A stretch of 8,225 nt of DNA from Clostridia bacterium (GTDB lineage: Bacteria > Bacillota_A > Clostridia > Peptostreptococcales > JAAYPU01). The stretch covers positions 1 through 8,225 of the forward strand of contig JAKSCF010000086.1 of assembly GCA_022360735.1 (NCBI GenBank), given 5' to 3'. Made by a program: the position numbers and the translations under genes. The notes below the pieces were generated by a model, which ran no database searches, was not told the origin of the DNA, and worked only from the letters and a program-made list of their open reading frames with translations. Positions 1-7,234 of this stretch are shown here, piece after piece. Within the stretch, counting starts at the first letter, position 1; each line of letters begins with the position of its first letter.

Positions 1-1262
1 CAAATGAAATAGTTGAAAGCGGACACTTAAATTTAGAATGTTTGATTCAAAAGATTACTTCTGCTATTGAAGAGAAAAATCAAAAGACTTTACGAAAAGT
101 CATAAATGCAACCGGAACTATATTGCATACCAATTTAGGGCGTTCTTTAATTTCTGAAGAGATTAAAGCGTATATTTTTGACATTGCTGGTCATTATTCA
201 ACACTGGAGTATGATACAAAAGAAGGTAAACGAGGGTCCAGGTATTCTCATGTAGAAAAAATGATTACTCAATTAACCAAAACAGAATCTGCATTAGTTG
301 TGAACAATAATGCAGCAGCGATGATGCTCATATTAAGTACGGTAGCAAAAGAAAAAGAGGTTATTGTATCAAGAGGTGAATTGGTAGAAATAGGCGGTTC
401 CTTTAGAATACCTGAAATTATGGAGCAAAGTGGTGCCATATTAAAAGAAGTTGGGACCACCAACAAAACCCACTTAAGAGATTATATCCATGCATTAAAT
501 GAGGAAAACATTGGTGCACTTTTAAAAGTCCACACCAGTAATTATAGAATTTTAGGCTTTACAGAAGAAGTTGATTTAAAAGATATGGTGGATTTGGGTA
601 AGGAAAAAGACATTCCTGTTATCTATGATTTAGGAAGCGGTGCATTGATTGACCTAAAGGAGTATGGTATTTTTGATGAACCTACTGTAATGGAAAGTAT
701 CAATACAGGTGTTGATATTTGTTGTTTCAGTGGAGATAAACTGCTGGGAGGCCCACAAGCGGGGATTATTATCGGACAAAAATATTGGATAGATAAAATG
801 AAAAAGAACCCCCTTACAAGAGCCTTTAGAATCGACAAGTTAACTTTGGCTGCCCTTGAAGGAACGTTACGTCTTTATCAACGGGATGAAGCCATAGATA
901 AAATACCTACAATAAAAATGATGACTATGAAAAAAGAAGAAACAAAGCAAAAAGCCATCCAAATATATGATAGTATTAAGAACTTAGAAGATGCCGAAAT
1001 CAGTCTAATAGAAGGCTTTTCACAAATTGGAGGTGGTTCTGTGCCATTGCATGAATTGCCGAGCTGGATGGTCCAAATAAAGCCAAAAAGTATTTCGGTA
1101 AATGAATTGGAAAAAGCATTAAGAAATCAAGAATTACCAATCATTGCTCGTATATATAAAGATGCATTATTATTAGATGCAAGAACAATAGAAGAAGAAG
1201 CATTAGCTTATGTATCAAAGACTGTTAATAAAATATTTAACAATATGGAGGTGAACCAATGA
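1..1262 (+). CDS. selA: L-seryl-tRNA(Sec) selenium transferase SelA, 5' end outside window
   Basis: SelA is the PLP enzyme that converts Ser-tRNA(Sec) to selenocysteinyl-tRNA(Sec) using selenophosphate, as a large ring-shaped oligomer in the bacterial cytoplasm (family knowledge). The sequence shows the family core INATGTILHTNLGRSL near the start of the visible protein and the PLP-lysine motif FSGDKLLGGPQAG, with the lysine codon at 738-740. The reading frame stays open to the left edge (codons from position 3 read NEIVESGHLNLEC...), so the TTG at 42 is not a convincing start. Compared with the roughly 460-residue E. coli protein, about 40-60 N-terminal residues, part of the tRNA-binding domain, lie outside the window. 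The stop overlaps the selB start by 4 bp (ATGA), which indicates translational coupling in a selA-selB operon. Identity is near certain; only the 5' end is unknown. Confidence 0.96.
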   Translation, partial: NEIVESGHLNLECLIQKITSAIEEKNQKTLRKVINATGTILHTNLGRSLISEEIKAYIFDIAGHYSTLEYDTKEGKRGSRYSHVEKMITQLTKTESALVVNNNAAAMMLILSTVAKEKEVIVSRGELVEIGGSFRIPEIMEQSGAILKEVGTTNKTHLRDYIHALNEENIGALLKVHTSNYRILGFTEEVDLKDMVDLGKEKDIPVIYDLGSGALIDLKEYGIFDEPTVMESINTGVDICCFSGDKLLGGPQAGIIIGQKYWIDKMKKNPLTRAFRIDKLTLAALEGTLRLYQRDEAIDKIPTIKMMTMKKEETKQKAIQIYDSIKNLEDAEISLIEGFSQIGGGSVPLHELPSWMVQIKPKSISVNELEKALRNQELPIIARIYKDALLLDARTIEEEALAYVSKTVNKIFNNMEVNQ

Positions 1263-3157
1263 AGAATATTATCATTGGTACAGCTGGCCATATAGATCAT
1301 GGTAAAACATCGTTAATAAAAGCTTTAACAGGCAGAGAGACAGACCGCCTTGAGGAAGAAAAAAAGCGCGGCATCACCATTGACTTGGGATTCACTTATT
1401 TTAATCTTTCAAACGGTGAAAAAGCAGGGATTATTGATGTCCCCGGTCATGAAAAGTTTATAAAAAACATGCTGGCAGGTGTTGGCGGCATGGATGTGGT
1501 TTTGATGGTTATTGCTGCAGATGAAGGGATTATGCCCCAAACAAGAGAACATTTGGATATATTATCTATCTTAAATATTAAACAAGGTATCGTTGTTTTA
1601 ACAAAAAAAGATATGGTAGAAGAAGACTGGCTGCAAATGGTGGAAGAAGAAATAAAAGAAGAAATTCAGGGCAGCTTTTTAGAAAATGCCCCCATCATAC
1701 CTGTATCGTCTATTACTGGAGAAGGCATAGAAGCATTAAAGCAAGAGATGACAAAAATGACCGAAACGGCTGTTACTAAGAACATTCATATACCCTTTAG
1801 AATACCCATAGACAGAGTTTTCTCAGTAGATGGATTTGGAACGGTTATTACAGGAACTCAAATTGAAGGGACTTTAAATACAGGGGATGAAGTGATACTT
1901 TATCCTACAAACTTAGAAACAAAAATTAGAAATATTCAGGTTCATGGAGAAAAAGCAGCATCATCTTATGCTGGGCAGCGTGTCGCTATTAATCTGGCTA
2001 ATGTGAAGAAAACGGATATCAATCGAGGGGATGTTTTGGCTTCAAAAGATGCCCTAGAAGAAACCATGATGATAGATGTAAAGTTAGATTTATTGAAAAG
2101 TACTGTTAGAGAATTATCCAATAGAACCAGAGTGCGTTTTTACCATGGCACTAAGGAAATATTATGTCGGGTGGTTTTATTGGATGCAGATATCCTTAAA
2201 GCCGGAGAACACGGTTATGCACAACTAAGATTAGAAGAAAAAATTGCTGTAAAAAAAGACGATTACTTTGTGTTGAGATTTTATTCTCCTATGGAAACCA
2301 TAGGCGGTGGAATAATCCTAGATGAGAATCCATCTAAACATAAGAGATACAATATGGATGTGATTGAAGCGCTAAGGTTAAGAGAAACAGGATCAGAAAA
2401 AGATATTCTAGATAGTTTGATAAAAAAATATAGTAAAAATTATATGCCTTTAGGTTATATATTTAACCGATTGGGTAAAGAAAAGAAAGAGGCAAGCTCA
2501 TTATTACAACAATTGGTTTCTGAAAAAAAAGCCATTATGTTGACAGAAGAATTGGTGATGCACCATAGTGTTATGTCCATGATATCAAAGGAGTTAAGCC
2601 ATATTTTGACACAATTTCATAATCAAAATCCTTTGAAAATAGGTATGGGTAAAGAAGAATTAAGAAATAGGTTATTTAAGGGTAAAAATAAATGGGCAGA
2701 TTTATTCTTAAATTATTTTAGTGATTGTGGCATCATTAAAGTTGCTCATCAAATGGTATCTTTGGATGAATTTAAAGTGAAATATAGTAAAAAACAGTTA
2801 AAAATTAAAACCCAGATAGAAAATCTATATTATGATAATCAATTTACGGTTCCAGTGGTATCCGAACTCATAAAGTCTTTTGAAGACCATCAGGAGACTA
2901 AACAAATCCTTCAAAGCTTAATAGAAGAAGGCGTACTCATTAAAATTGACAATGATATATGCTTGCATCATAAAAACTATAATAAATCTGTAGATAAGCT
3001 TAAAGCATACCTTGAGAAAAATGGTTCTATAACCGTTGCTGACTTTCGAGATTTGATAGGCACTTCAAGAAAATACGCATTACCAATATTAGAATATTTT
3101 GATCAGATGAAAATAACAAAGAACATTGAAGACGCTCGTGTTTTAGTTGCTTTATAG
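1259..3157 (+). CDS. selB: Selenocysteine-specific translation elongation factor SelB
   Basis: SelB is an EF-Tu-like GTPase that carries Sec-tRNA(Sec) to ribosomes paused at UGA next to a SECIS hairpin. The 632-residue protein has the full GTPase set: P-loop GHIDHGKT (10-17), switch [10 protein letters not shown] (37-45), DVPGHE (60-65) and TKKD (115-118). The translation-factor second domain begins with [17 protein letters not shown] (184-200). The roughly 250 C-terminal residues are helical and basic, as expected for the tandem winged-helix domains that bind SECIS RNA. The length is close to E. coli SelB (614). The ATG lies within the end of selA and is preceded by GGAGGTG about 6 bases upstream. 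The last codons overlap the -35 element of the selC promoter. Nothing appears broken. Confidence 0.97.
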   Translation: MKNIIIGTAGHIDHGKTSLIKALTGRETDRLEEEKKRGITIDLGFTYFNLSNGEKAGIIDVPGHEKFIKNMLAGVGGMDVVLMVIAADEGIMPQTREHLDILSILNIKQGIVVLTKKDMVEEDWLQMVEEEIKEEIQGSFLENAPIIPVSSITGEGIEALKQEMTKMTETAVTKNIHIPFRIPIDRVFSVDGFGTVITGTQIEGTLNTGDEVILYPTNLETKIRNIQVHGEKAASSYAGQRVAINLANVKKTDINRGDVLASKDALEETMMIDVKLDLLKSTVRELSNRTRVRFYHGTKEILCRVVLLDADILKAGEHGYAQLRLEEKIAVKKDDYFVLRFYSPMETIGGGIILDENPSKHKRYNMDVIEALRLRETGSEKDILDSLIKKYSKNYMPLGYIFNRLGKEKKEASSLLQQLVSEKKAIMLTEELVMHHSVMSMISKELSHILTQFHNQNPLKIGMGKEELRNRLFKGKNKWADLFLNYFSDCGIIKVAHQMVSLDEFKVKYSKKQLKIKTQIENLYYDNQFTVPVVSELIKSFEDHQETKQILQSLIEEGVLIKIDNDICLHHKNYNKSVDKLKAYLEKNGSITVADFRDLIGTSRKYALPILEYFDQMKITKNIEDARVLVAL

Positions 3158-3175
3158 TGAAAGATGTAATATAAT
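3147..3175 (+). promoter_or_regulatory. Promoter for selC (tRNA-Sec)
   Basis: A -35 TTGCTT (3147-3152) and a perfect -10 TATAAT (3170-3175) are separated by 17 bp, the ideal sigma-A spacing. Transcription would begin near 3182, about 24 nt before the mature tRNA. The -35 lies inside the last codons of selB. This suggests that selC can be transcribed independently of selAB, although read-through from selB is also possible because no terminator lies between them. Assignment is by sequence match only. Confidence 0.65.
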
Positions 3176-3205
3176 ATTAGGGTTAAATTCTATTATTATA
3201 ATTTT

Positions 3206-3302
3206 GGGAGTAGATGGTGGCTGGTGTTGCCTCTGGTCTTCAAAACCAGTATGAGGAGTTAGGAGCTTCTTAGGTGGGTTCGATTCCCACATACTCTCGC
3301 CA
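3206..3302 (+). tRNA. selC: Selenocysteine tRNA (anticodon UCA)
   Basis: This is the tRNA that reads UGA as selenocysteine; it is first charged with serine and then converted by SelA. It is 97 nt long, counting the encoded CCA (3300-3302) and discriminator G3299. Acceptor pairs are 3206-3212 with 3292-3298 (7 pairs, one G-U). The D stem can form 6 pairs, GGTGGC with GTTGCC, around a 4-nt TGGT loop, which is a tRNA-Sec hallmark. The anticodon stem is CTGGT/ACCAG with loop CTTCAAA, anticodon TCA at 3240-3242. The long variable arm pairs 3252-3258 with 3266-3272. The T arm is GTGGG-TTCGATT-CCCAC. The eighth acceptor pair expected in bacterial tRNA-Sec is G3213/A3291, a mismatch. The gene follows selB by 48 bp. 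Confidence 0.97.
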
Positions 3303-3315
3303 AAAACGAAATTTG

Positions 3316-3355
3316 AATGGTTACAGCGATTTGCGTTGTAGCCATTTTTATTTTA
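3316..3355 (+). terminator. Rho-independent terminator after selC
   Basis: A 13-bp stem, 3316-3328 with 3334-3346, contains two G-U pairs and closes a 5-nt loop (ATTTG). It is followed by a T-rich tract (TTTTTATTTT). It lies 14 nt after the tRNA CCA end and would end selC or selAB-selC transcripts. Its stem shares the GGTTACAG/TTGTA-CC core with the selD terminator at 4198-4233. Confidence 0.85.
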
Positions 3356-3356
3356 A

Positions 3357-3440
3357 AAATATCAAAAAAAAGCAAGTGAAGGATCAGAAGATGCCACATC
3401 AGCGAAAAAGGATACCGTAGATATTTTAAGGAATATTTAA
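3357..3440 (+). pseudogene. Possible remnant of a coding C-terminus
   Basis: Between the selC terminator and the convergent gene, one + strand frame opens just after a TAA and reads a protein-like tail ending DATSAKKDTVDILRNI, then TAA at 3438-3440. It has no start codon or ribosome binding site, and its last 15 bases overlap the 3' end of the opposing gene. The hydrophilic, Ala/Ser/Glu/Lys-rich composition differs from the AT-rich surroundings. It may be the tail of a lost gene left by a rearrangement, but an open stretch this short can arise by chance. No family was recognised. Confidence 0.2.
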
Positions 3441-4169
3441 TTTCCTTATGATTTTGATATTTGCTTTATTCTGTTCCTTTTGAATTTGCGCATTAAAATA
3501 GTTGATAGCTTCTTCACTCTCTGGATCAAGATTCTTATTTGAATTCAATATACAATTAGCAACATTTATTTTTGTTATAAAACCGCAAAAAACAAATTTC
3601 ATATAATTATCCCAAAAAAATGTTTCGTCTAAAAATTCTAAAAAAGGATTTGGGTTTTCATTATGCCAAATTTTTTTATCTCTATCAATCTTCTCATAAA
3701 TTTCTCTCTCTTCAGGTAACATTTCTTTATCTAATGCAATTGAATAATAAATTTTAGTTTTTACTATTTTATCAAAATATGATTCATAAATCTGTTTATT
3801 TATTAACATATTTTCTTCTATTGTTTCGTCTAAAGCTAATGCTTCCTGCATAGCTAATGCAAATATGATTTCATCAAGAGTTATATCCCACCCATTAACT
3901 GTTGCAATAACTAAATTTTCTCCATATTTTAATTCATTAATACTAATAATATCATCATAAAATTTTTTTGTTTTTTTAATTATACTAGGATTTTTAAAGC
4001 CACCAATATTAACTTTGGATATATACTCTTTTTGAATCTCTTGAATTTTTGTAATTTCTAACGCTGTTAGTTCCTTGTGTTTTTTTTGTGATATTGAATT
4101 TATGGAATAAGCAGTTATACATAGAATTACTATACTTAAAAAAATAATACTTTTTTTACTAATTTTCAT
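3426..4169 (-). CDS. Membrane-anchored protein of unknown function, SurA-N-like
   Basis: No family was recognised with certainty. The 247-residue protein has a short Lys-rich N-terminus and one hydrophobic segment (about residues 8-26) with no lipobox cysteine at its end, so it is probably a signal anchor with the rest outside the membrane. Residues about 88-110 (IATVNGWDITLDEI...) resemble the VNG-x-x-IT turn that opens the SurA/PrsA/trigger-factor-like chaperone domain, followed by a helical stretch as in those proteins. No parvulin (PpiC) isomerase domain follows. The start ATG has AAGGAG (4177-4182) 7 nt upstream. The gene is visibly more AT-rich than its neighbours (13 G/C in 3541-3600, against 24 in 5581-5640 of the desulfurase gene). 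It lies between selC and selD, downstream of the selD terminator, which suggests a later arrival unrelated to selenium. Confidence 0.8.
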   Translation of the reverse strand: MKISKKSIIFLSIVILCITAYSINSISQKKHKELTALEITKIQEIQKEYISKVNIGGFKNPSIIKKTKKFYDDIISINELKYGENLVIATVNGWDITLDEIIFALAMQEALALDETIEENMLINKQIYESYFDKIVKTKIYYSIALDKEMLPEEREIYEKIDRDKKIWHNENPNPFLEFLDETFFWDNYMKFVFCGFITKINVANCILNSNKNLDPESEEAINYFNAQIQKEQNKANIKIIRKLNIP

Positions 4170-4197
4170 AAATTAACTCCTTGCCAAAAATGGTGTT

Positions 4198-4233
4198 AAA
4201 AACGGTTACAGTCACTAAATTGTAACCGTTTTT
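4198..4233 (-). terminator. Rho-independent terminator after selD
   Basis: A perfect 13-bp inverted repeat, 4198-4210 with 4221-4233 (AAAAACGGTTACA and its complement), has a 10-nt loop. Read on the - strand it lies 13 nt past the selD stop and ends in TTTTT. The A/T tracts on both sides mean it could also act on the + strand. The next - strand gene starts only 28 nt further on, so that gene would need read-through or a promoter inside the terminator region. Confidence 0.85.
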
Positions 4234-4246
4234 AATTATTTGAAAG

Positions 4247-5290
4247 CTATGGCATTACTATGATTTGGTAATCTGTTGTTTCAGTGACTTCACCAATCAC
4301 GTAGTATTCTGTTTGGTTATTTTTTAAAGCTTCTGAGAGTGCATTGGCTTTGTCTTCTGCAACTGCTATCAATAGGCCGCCGGAAGTTTGAGGATCGAAT
4401 AAGCAGTCTTCTATAGCTTGTGGGATACCTGGATCGAACTGTGTTCGATACTCTAAGAATGATCTGTTGTTATATGCACCTGCCGGTATAATACCCATTT
4501 CAGCTAGTTGGATCGCTTCTTTTATGATAGGTATTTGTGAGGCATACAAGCGTAATGTGGTATTACTGCCTTCAGCCATTTCTGCAGCATGTCCTATAAG
4601 ACCGAAACCGGTAACATCTGTACAGCTGTGAACACCTACTGACATCATAGCGTCTTTTGCAAAGTTATTCAGTGTTTTCATAGATTTAATTATTTTTGCT
4701 TTTACGGCTGAATCCACAAGGTCATCCTTCATAGCGGTTGTGATGATACCACTGCCTATGGGCTTGGTTAAAATGAGGACATCACCTGGTTTAGCACTGC
4801 TGTTTGTTACAACTTGTTTTGGATGAATAAAACCGGTTACAGACAGTCCGTATTTTGGCTCCGTATCTTCGATAGAGTGACCTCCGGTAATAATAGCACC
4901 GGCTTCAGTAACTTTGTCATAGCCGCCTAACAGGATCTTTTGGACATATTCCTTTGGAAGATCTTTAGGAAAGCAGATAATATTCAAAGCCAGTTTAGGG
5001 TCACCGCCCATGGCATAGACATCGCTTAATGCATTAGCCGCAGCAATTTGGCCAAATTCATAAGGATCATCCACTATGGGTGTAAAAAAATCTATGGTTT
5101 GGATAATGGCATTTGCTGCATTTAATTGATAAACAGAGGCGTCATCCGAGGTATCAATTCCAACCAATAAATTAGGGTCAGAGGCTTTTGGTAAATGACA
5201 CAAAACTTGTGCCAGGACATCAGGTCCTATTTTAGCTGCTCAACCAGCGCTGCTGGTCATATCCGTAAGTTTTATGCTGGTATTTGACAT
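4247..5290 (-). CDS. selD: Selenide, water dikinase SelD, a selenoprotein (Sec17)
   Basis: SelD makes selenophosphate from selenide and ATP, the selenium donor for SelA. The gene starts at ATG 5288-5290 with AAGGAGGTG 5 nt upstream and runs 347 codons to TAG 4247-4249, with TGA at codon 17 (5240-5242). The N-terminus reads MSNTSIKLTDMTSSAGU, then AAKIGP. Sec17 and Lys20 fall at the catalytic Cys17 and Lys20 of E. coli SelD. After this come the family segments GIDTSDDASVYQ, ANALSDVYAMGGDPKLALN, GGHSIED, SCTDVTGFGLIGHA and DPQTSGGLL. Treating TGA as a stop would leave a 318-codon frame from TTG 5203 without the active site. Sec-containing SelD is known in several bacteria. selA, selB and selC next door supply the decoding machinery. 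It is convergent with selC and divergent from the desulfurase cassette. Confidence 0.95.
5211..5236 (-). promoter_or_regulatory. Candidate SECIS hairpin for the selD UGA
   Basis: In the selD message, starting 3 nt after the UGA, GCU can pair with GGC across a 5' bulge (AAAAU). Above this is a 5-bp stem AGGAC/GUCCU closing the loop CUGAU. The apical loop begins about 16 nt after the UGA and contains a G; the 5' bulge contains a U. Both resemble features SelB reads in bacterial SECIS elements. The position is right, but bacterial SECIS sequences vary widely and the fold was drawn by hand. Confidence 0.55.
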
Positions 5291-5333
5291 AACTACACCT
5301 CCTTATAGTTTTCGTTAATGAAAATACCATTTA

Positions 5334-5362
5334 ATTTTAATTGAAACTATAAAAAAATACAA
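5334..5362 (-). promoter_or_regulatory. Possible selD promoter
   Basis: On the - strand, TTGTAT (5357-5362) and TAAAAT (5334-5339) are 17 bp apart, a plausible sigma-A promoter with a start near 5327 and a leader of about 37 nt before the selD ATG. The region is so AT-rich that chance matches are likely. The -35 lies 5 bp from the first copy of the direct repeat (5368-5388). Confidence 0.4.
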
Positions 5363-5367
5363 TAACA

Positions 5368-5415
5368 AACAATAGATTTATAGATATTAATAATAACAAT
5401 GGATTTATAGATATT
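5368..5415. repeat. Two direct 21-bp repeats in the divergent selD/desulfurase control region
   Basis: Copies at 5368-5388 and 5395-5415 are identical except for one base (A/G) and start 27 bp apart; the shared core is GATTTATAGATATT. Each copy contains a pair of T(A/G)GAT boxes 8 bp apart (5373, 5381, 5400, 5408). They lie between the proposed selD -35 and the TATAAT at 5421, where a regulator could act on both genes. The rest of the 182-bp gap (5291-5472) is plain AT-rich DNA apart from the promoters and ribosome binding sites. Confidence 0.75.
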
Positions 5416-5417
5416 TA

Positions 5418-5446
5418 TTGTATAATATAGAAGATATATTTATACA
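5418..5446 (+). promoter_or_regulatory. Likely promoter region of the desulfurase cassette
   Basis: Two readings are possible. A perfect -10 TATAAT at 5421-5426 has no good -35; the expected place (about 5398-5403) falls inside the second direct repeat, which would fit an activator-dependent promoter. Alternatively, TTGTAT (5418-5423) with TATACA (5441-5446) has a 17-bp spacer but a weak -10. The ATG follows at 5473. Confidence 0.4.
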
Positions 5447-5472
5447 TCCAATAATTAAGAAAGTGAGCGTTT

Positions 5473-6612
5473 ATGATATACTTAGATAATGCTGCAACGA
5501 CTTTTCCAAAACCGGAAATTGTTTATGATACTTTAGATAAAAGCTTTAGATTTGAAGGTGCTAATCCGGGGCGATCCGGGCATCAACTGGCTTTAAAAGC
5601 AGGCAGAAATGTATATAAAACAAGAGAGCGCATAGCGGATTTATTTAGCATTGACAGTCCCATGCAAATTGTATTGACCCATAATACGACCAGTGCCCTA
5701 AACTTAGCGATAAAAGGTGTGTTGTTTCCAAAAGATCATGTCATATTAACCAGTATGGAGCATAATTCTGTGGTACGTCCAATTAAAGAGCTGGAAAAAT
5801 TAGGGGTAGAGAATTCTATTGTATGGTGTAATGAAAAGGGTGAGATCGAACTTGAGGATATAAAAAATGAGATTAAAGAAAACACTAAGCTCATTGTAAC
5901 GACCCATGCATCCAATATAACCGGTACGTTGTTTCCTATCCGGCAGATTGGAGAAATAGCCAGAGAGCATAATGTATTATATTTAGTAGACGGTGCTCAA
6001 ACAGCAGGTGTTTTTGATATAAATGTAAAGGAGATGAACATAGACTTATTAGCTGTAGCAGGGCATAAAGGGTTGTTAGGTCCTCCGGGAACCGGCGCTT
6101 TATATATTAGAAAAGGCGTGAACTTAAAAACTCTGATGGAAGGTGGCACAGGAAGTGAATCTGAATCCATATTCCAGCCTGCAATGATGCCTGATTTACA
6201 CGAAAGCGGCACCGCTAATATGCCTGGATTAGCAGGTTTAGGAGCAGGAATACAGTGGATACAGGATACAGGTATCGGTTACATCAGACAACATGAACAG
6301 CAGCTTTTAACGGTTTTGCTAAAAGGGCTTCAAAGCATTCCTAAAGTAAAAATATATGGTATGTGTGACATCAATAAGCAAGCACCCGTTGTGTCGTTTA
6401 ATATATGGGATAAAGGTTCCAGCCAGGTGGCTTTTGAGCTGGATCGAAATTATAATATTGCCACCCGTTCAGGACTGCATTGTGCGCCTTTAGCACATGA
6501 AACCATAGGTACATTAAAGCAGGGGACTGTACGGCTCAGCTTAGGATATTTTAACACTACCCAAGAGATAGAAAAAACAGTACACGCTATTAGTAAAATA
6601 GCTAGTACTTAG
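5473..6612 (+). CDS. Cysteine desulfurase-family PLP enzyme (EF2568-like)
   Basis: This is a class-V aminotransferase-fold enzyme of the NifS/SufS/Csd superfamily, which frees sulfur from cysteine (or selenium from selenocysteine) as a cysteine-bound persulfide or selenosulfide. In 379 residues it shows the N-terminal YLDNAATTFPKP, MEHNSV (His97), LVDGAQ (Asp173), the PLP lysine in AGHKGLLGPPGTGA (Lys199) and the catalytic cysteine in RSGLHCAPLAH (Cys337). The sequence pattern matches the subfamily typified by Enterococcus faecalis EF2568, usually found beside selD and yedF (from memory). Here it is divergent from selD and 16 bp upstream of yedF. A likely role is mobilising selenium or sulfur for SelD or a selenium-dependent enzyme; this role is inferred from neighbours. 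The ATG is preceded by a modest AAGTGAG site. Confidence 0.9.
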   Translation: MIYLDNAATTFPKPEIVYDTLDKSFRFEGANPGRSGHQLALKAGRNVYKTRERIADLFSIDSPMQIVLTHNTTSALNLAIKGVLFPKDHVILTSMEHNSVVRPIKELEKLGVENSIVWCNEKGEIELEDIKNEIKENTKLIVTTHASNITGTLFPIRQIGEIAREHNVLYLVDGAQTAGVFDINVKEMNIDLLAVAGHKGLLGPPGTGALYIRKGVNLKTLMEGGTGSESESIFQPAMMPDLHESGTANMPGLAGLGAGIQWIQDTGIGYIRQHEQQLLTVLLKGLQSIPKVKIYGMCDINKQAPVVSFNIWDKGSSQVAFELDRNYNIATRSGLHCAPLAHETIGTLKQGTVRLSLGYFNTTQEIEKTVHAISKIAST

Positions 6613-6628
6613 AGAGGAGAATAATGAG

Positions 6629-7219
6629 ATGAAAACCATAGATGCCAGAGGCTTAAGCTGTCCAAAGCCGGTGGTTTTAACTAAAAAAGAAATGGAAAGT
6701 CATAGTAAAATAATAACCATTGTTGATAATGAAATCGCAAAGCAAAATGTAGAGCGATTAGCAAACAATATGGATTATGATATCGATATCAATAAAAAGG
6801 ATGAAGATTATTATATTGCTTTAACTAAGACTGGAAGCAATGAAAAAGATAACTTAGACATCCAACCTGTTACGATTGAAAATCCTTTAACTGCTTTGCT
6901 CCTTTCATCAGATAAACTGGGAAAAGGGTCTGAAGAACTGGGAAAGATTTTAATGAAAGGGTATCTTTATACATTAACAGAAATAAAACCTTATCCATCT
7001 TCTATATTGATGATGAATGAAGGGGTTAAATTAGCAACAGAGAATGAGGACGCTATAAAAAATTTGAAGAAAATGGAAGAAGAAGGCGTCGAGATAATCG
7101 TTTGCGGTACTTGTTTAGACTATTATCAATGTACAGATGATTTAAAAGTAGGTATAGTTGGAAATATGTATAGTATTGTTGAAAAAATGAATCAAGCACA
7201 AAAGTTAATTCATATATAA
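6629..7219 (+). CDS. yedF: Selenium metabolism protein YedF (TusA-like + DsrE-like)
   Basis: This is a two-domain protein of 196 residues. Residues 1-70 form a TusA/SirA-like domain with the motif DARGLSCPKPV; Cys11 in the CPxP motif is the residue that carries sulfur in TusA relatives. Residues from about 84 form a DsrE/DsrF-like domain (LLLSSDKLGKGSEELGK...), ending with the cysteine-rich VCGTCLDYYQC. This arrangement matches the family called selenium metabolism protein YedF, which tracks with selD in genomes. It plausibly accepts a persulfide or selenide from the upstream desulfurase and passes it on; the exact role is not established. The start at 6629 has GAGGAG 8-13 nt upstream. The gene is 16 bp after the desulfurase stop and clearly in the same operon. 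Confidence 0.92.
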   Translation: MKTIDARGLSCPKPVVLTKKEMESHSKIITIVDNEIAKQNVERLANNMDYDIDINKKDEDYYIALTKTGSNEKDNLDIQPVTIENPLTALLLSSDKLGKGSEELGKILMKGYLYTLTEIKPYPSSILMMNEGVKLATENEDAIKNLKKMEEEGVEIIVCGTCLDYYQCTDDLKVGIVGNMYSIVEKMNQAQKLIHI

Positions 7220-7234
7220 AGGAATGAAACCAAA

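Noticed and set aside
42..44. TTG as the selA start codon
   Set aside because: The frame stays open to position 3, no good ribosome binding site precedes it, and SelA proteins have a longer N-terminal domain.
269..466. Antisense open frame inside selA
   Set aside because: It lies entirely on the opposite strand of a strongly conserved gene, with no family features; likewise 623-838 (-), 5997-6212 (-) in the desulfurase gene and 7697-7960 (-) over the VOC gene.
5201..5203. TTG as the selD start codon
   Set aside because: It would remove the catalytic residue; the ATG at 5288-5290 has a near-perfect ribosome binding site and gives full SelD homology if TGA is read as Sec.
5300..5325. Weak hairpin in the selD leader (TTTTC/GAAAA) as a riboswitch or attenuator
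   Set aside because: Only a short AT-rich stem, with no recognised riboswitch core.
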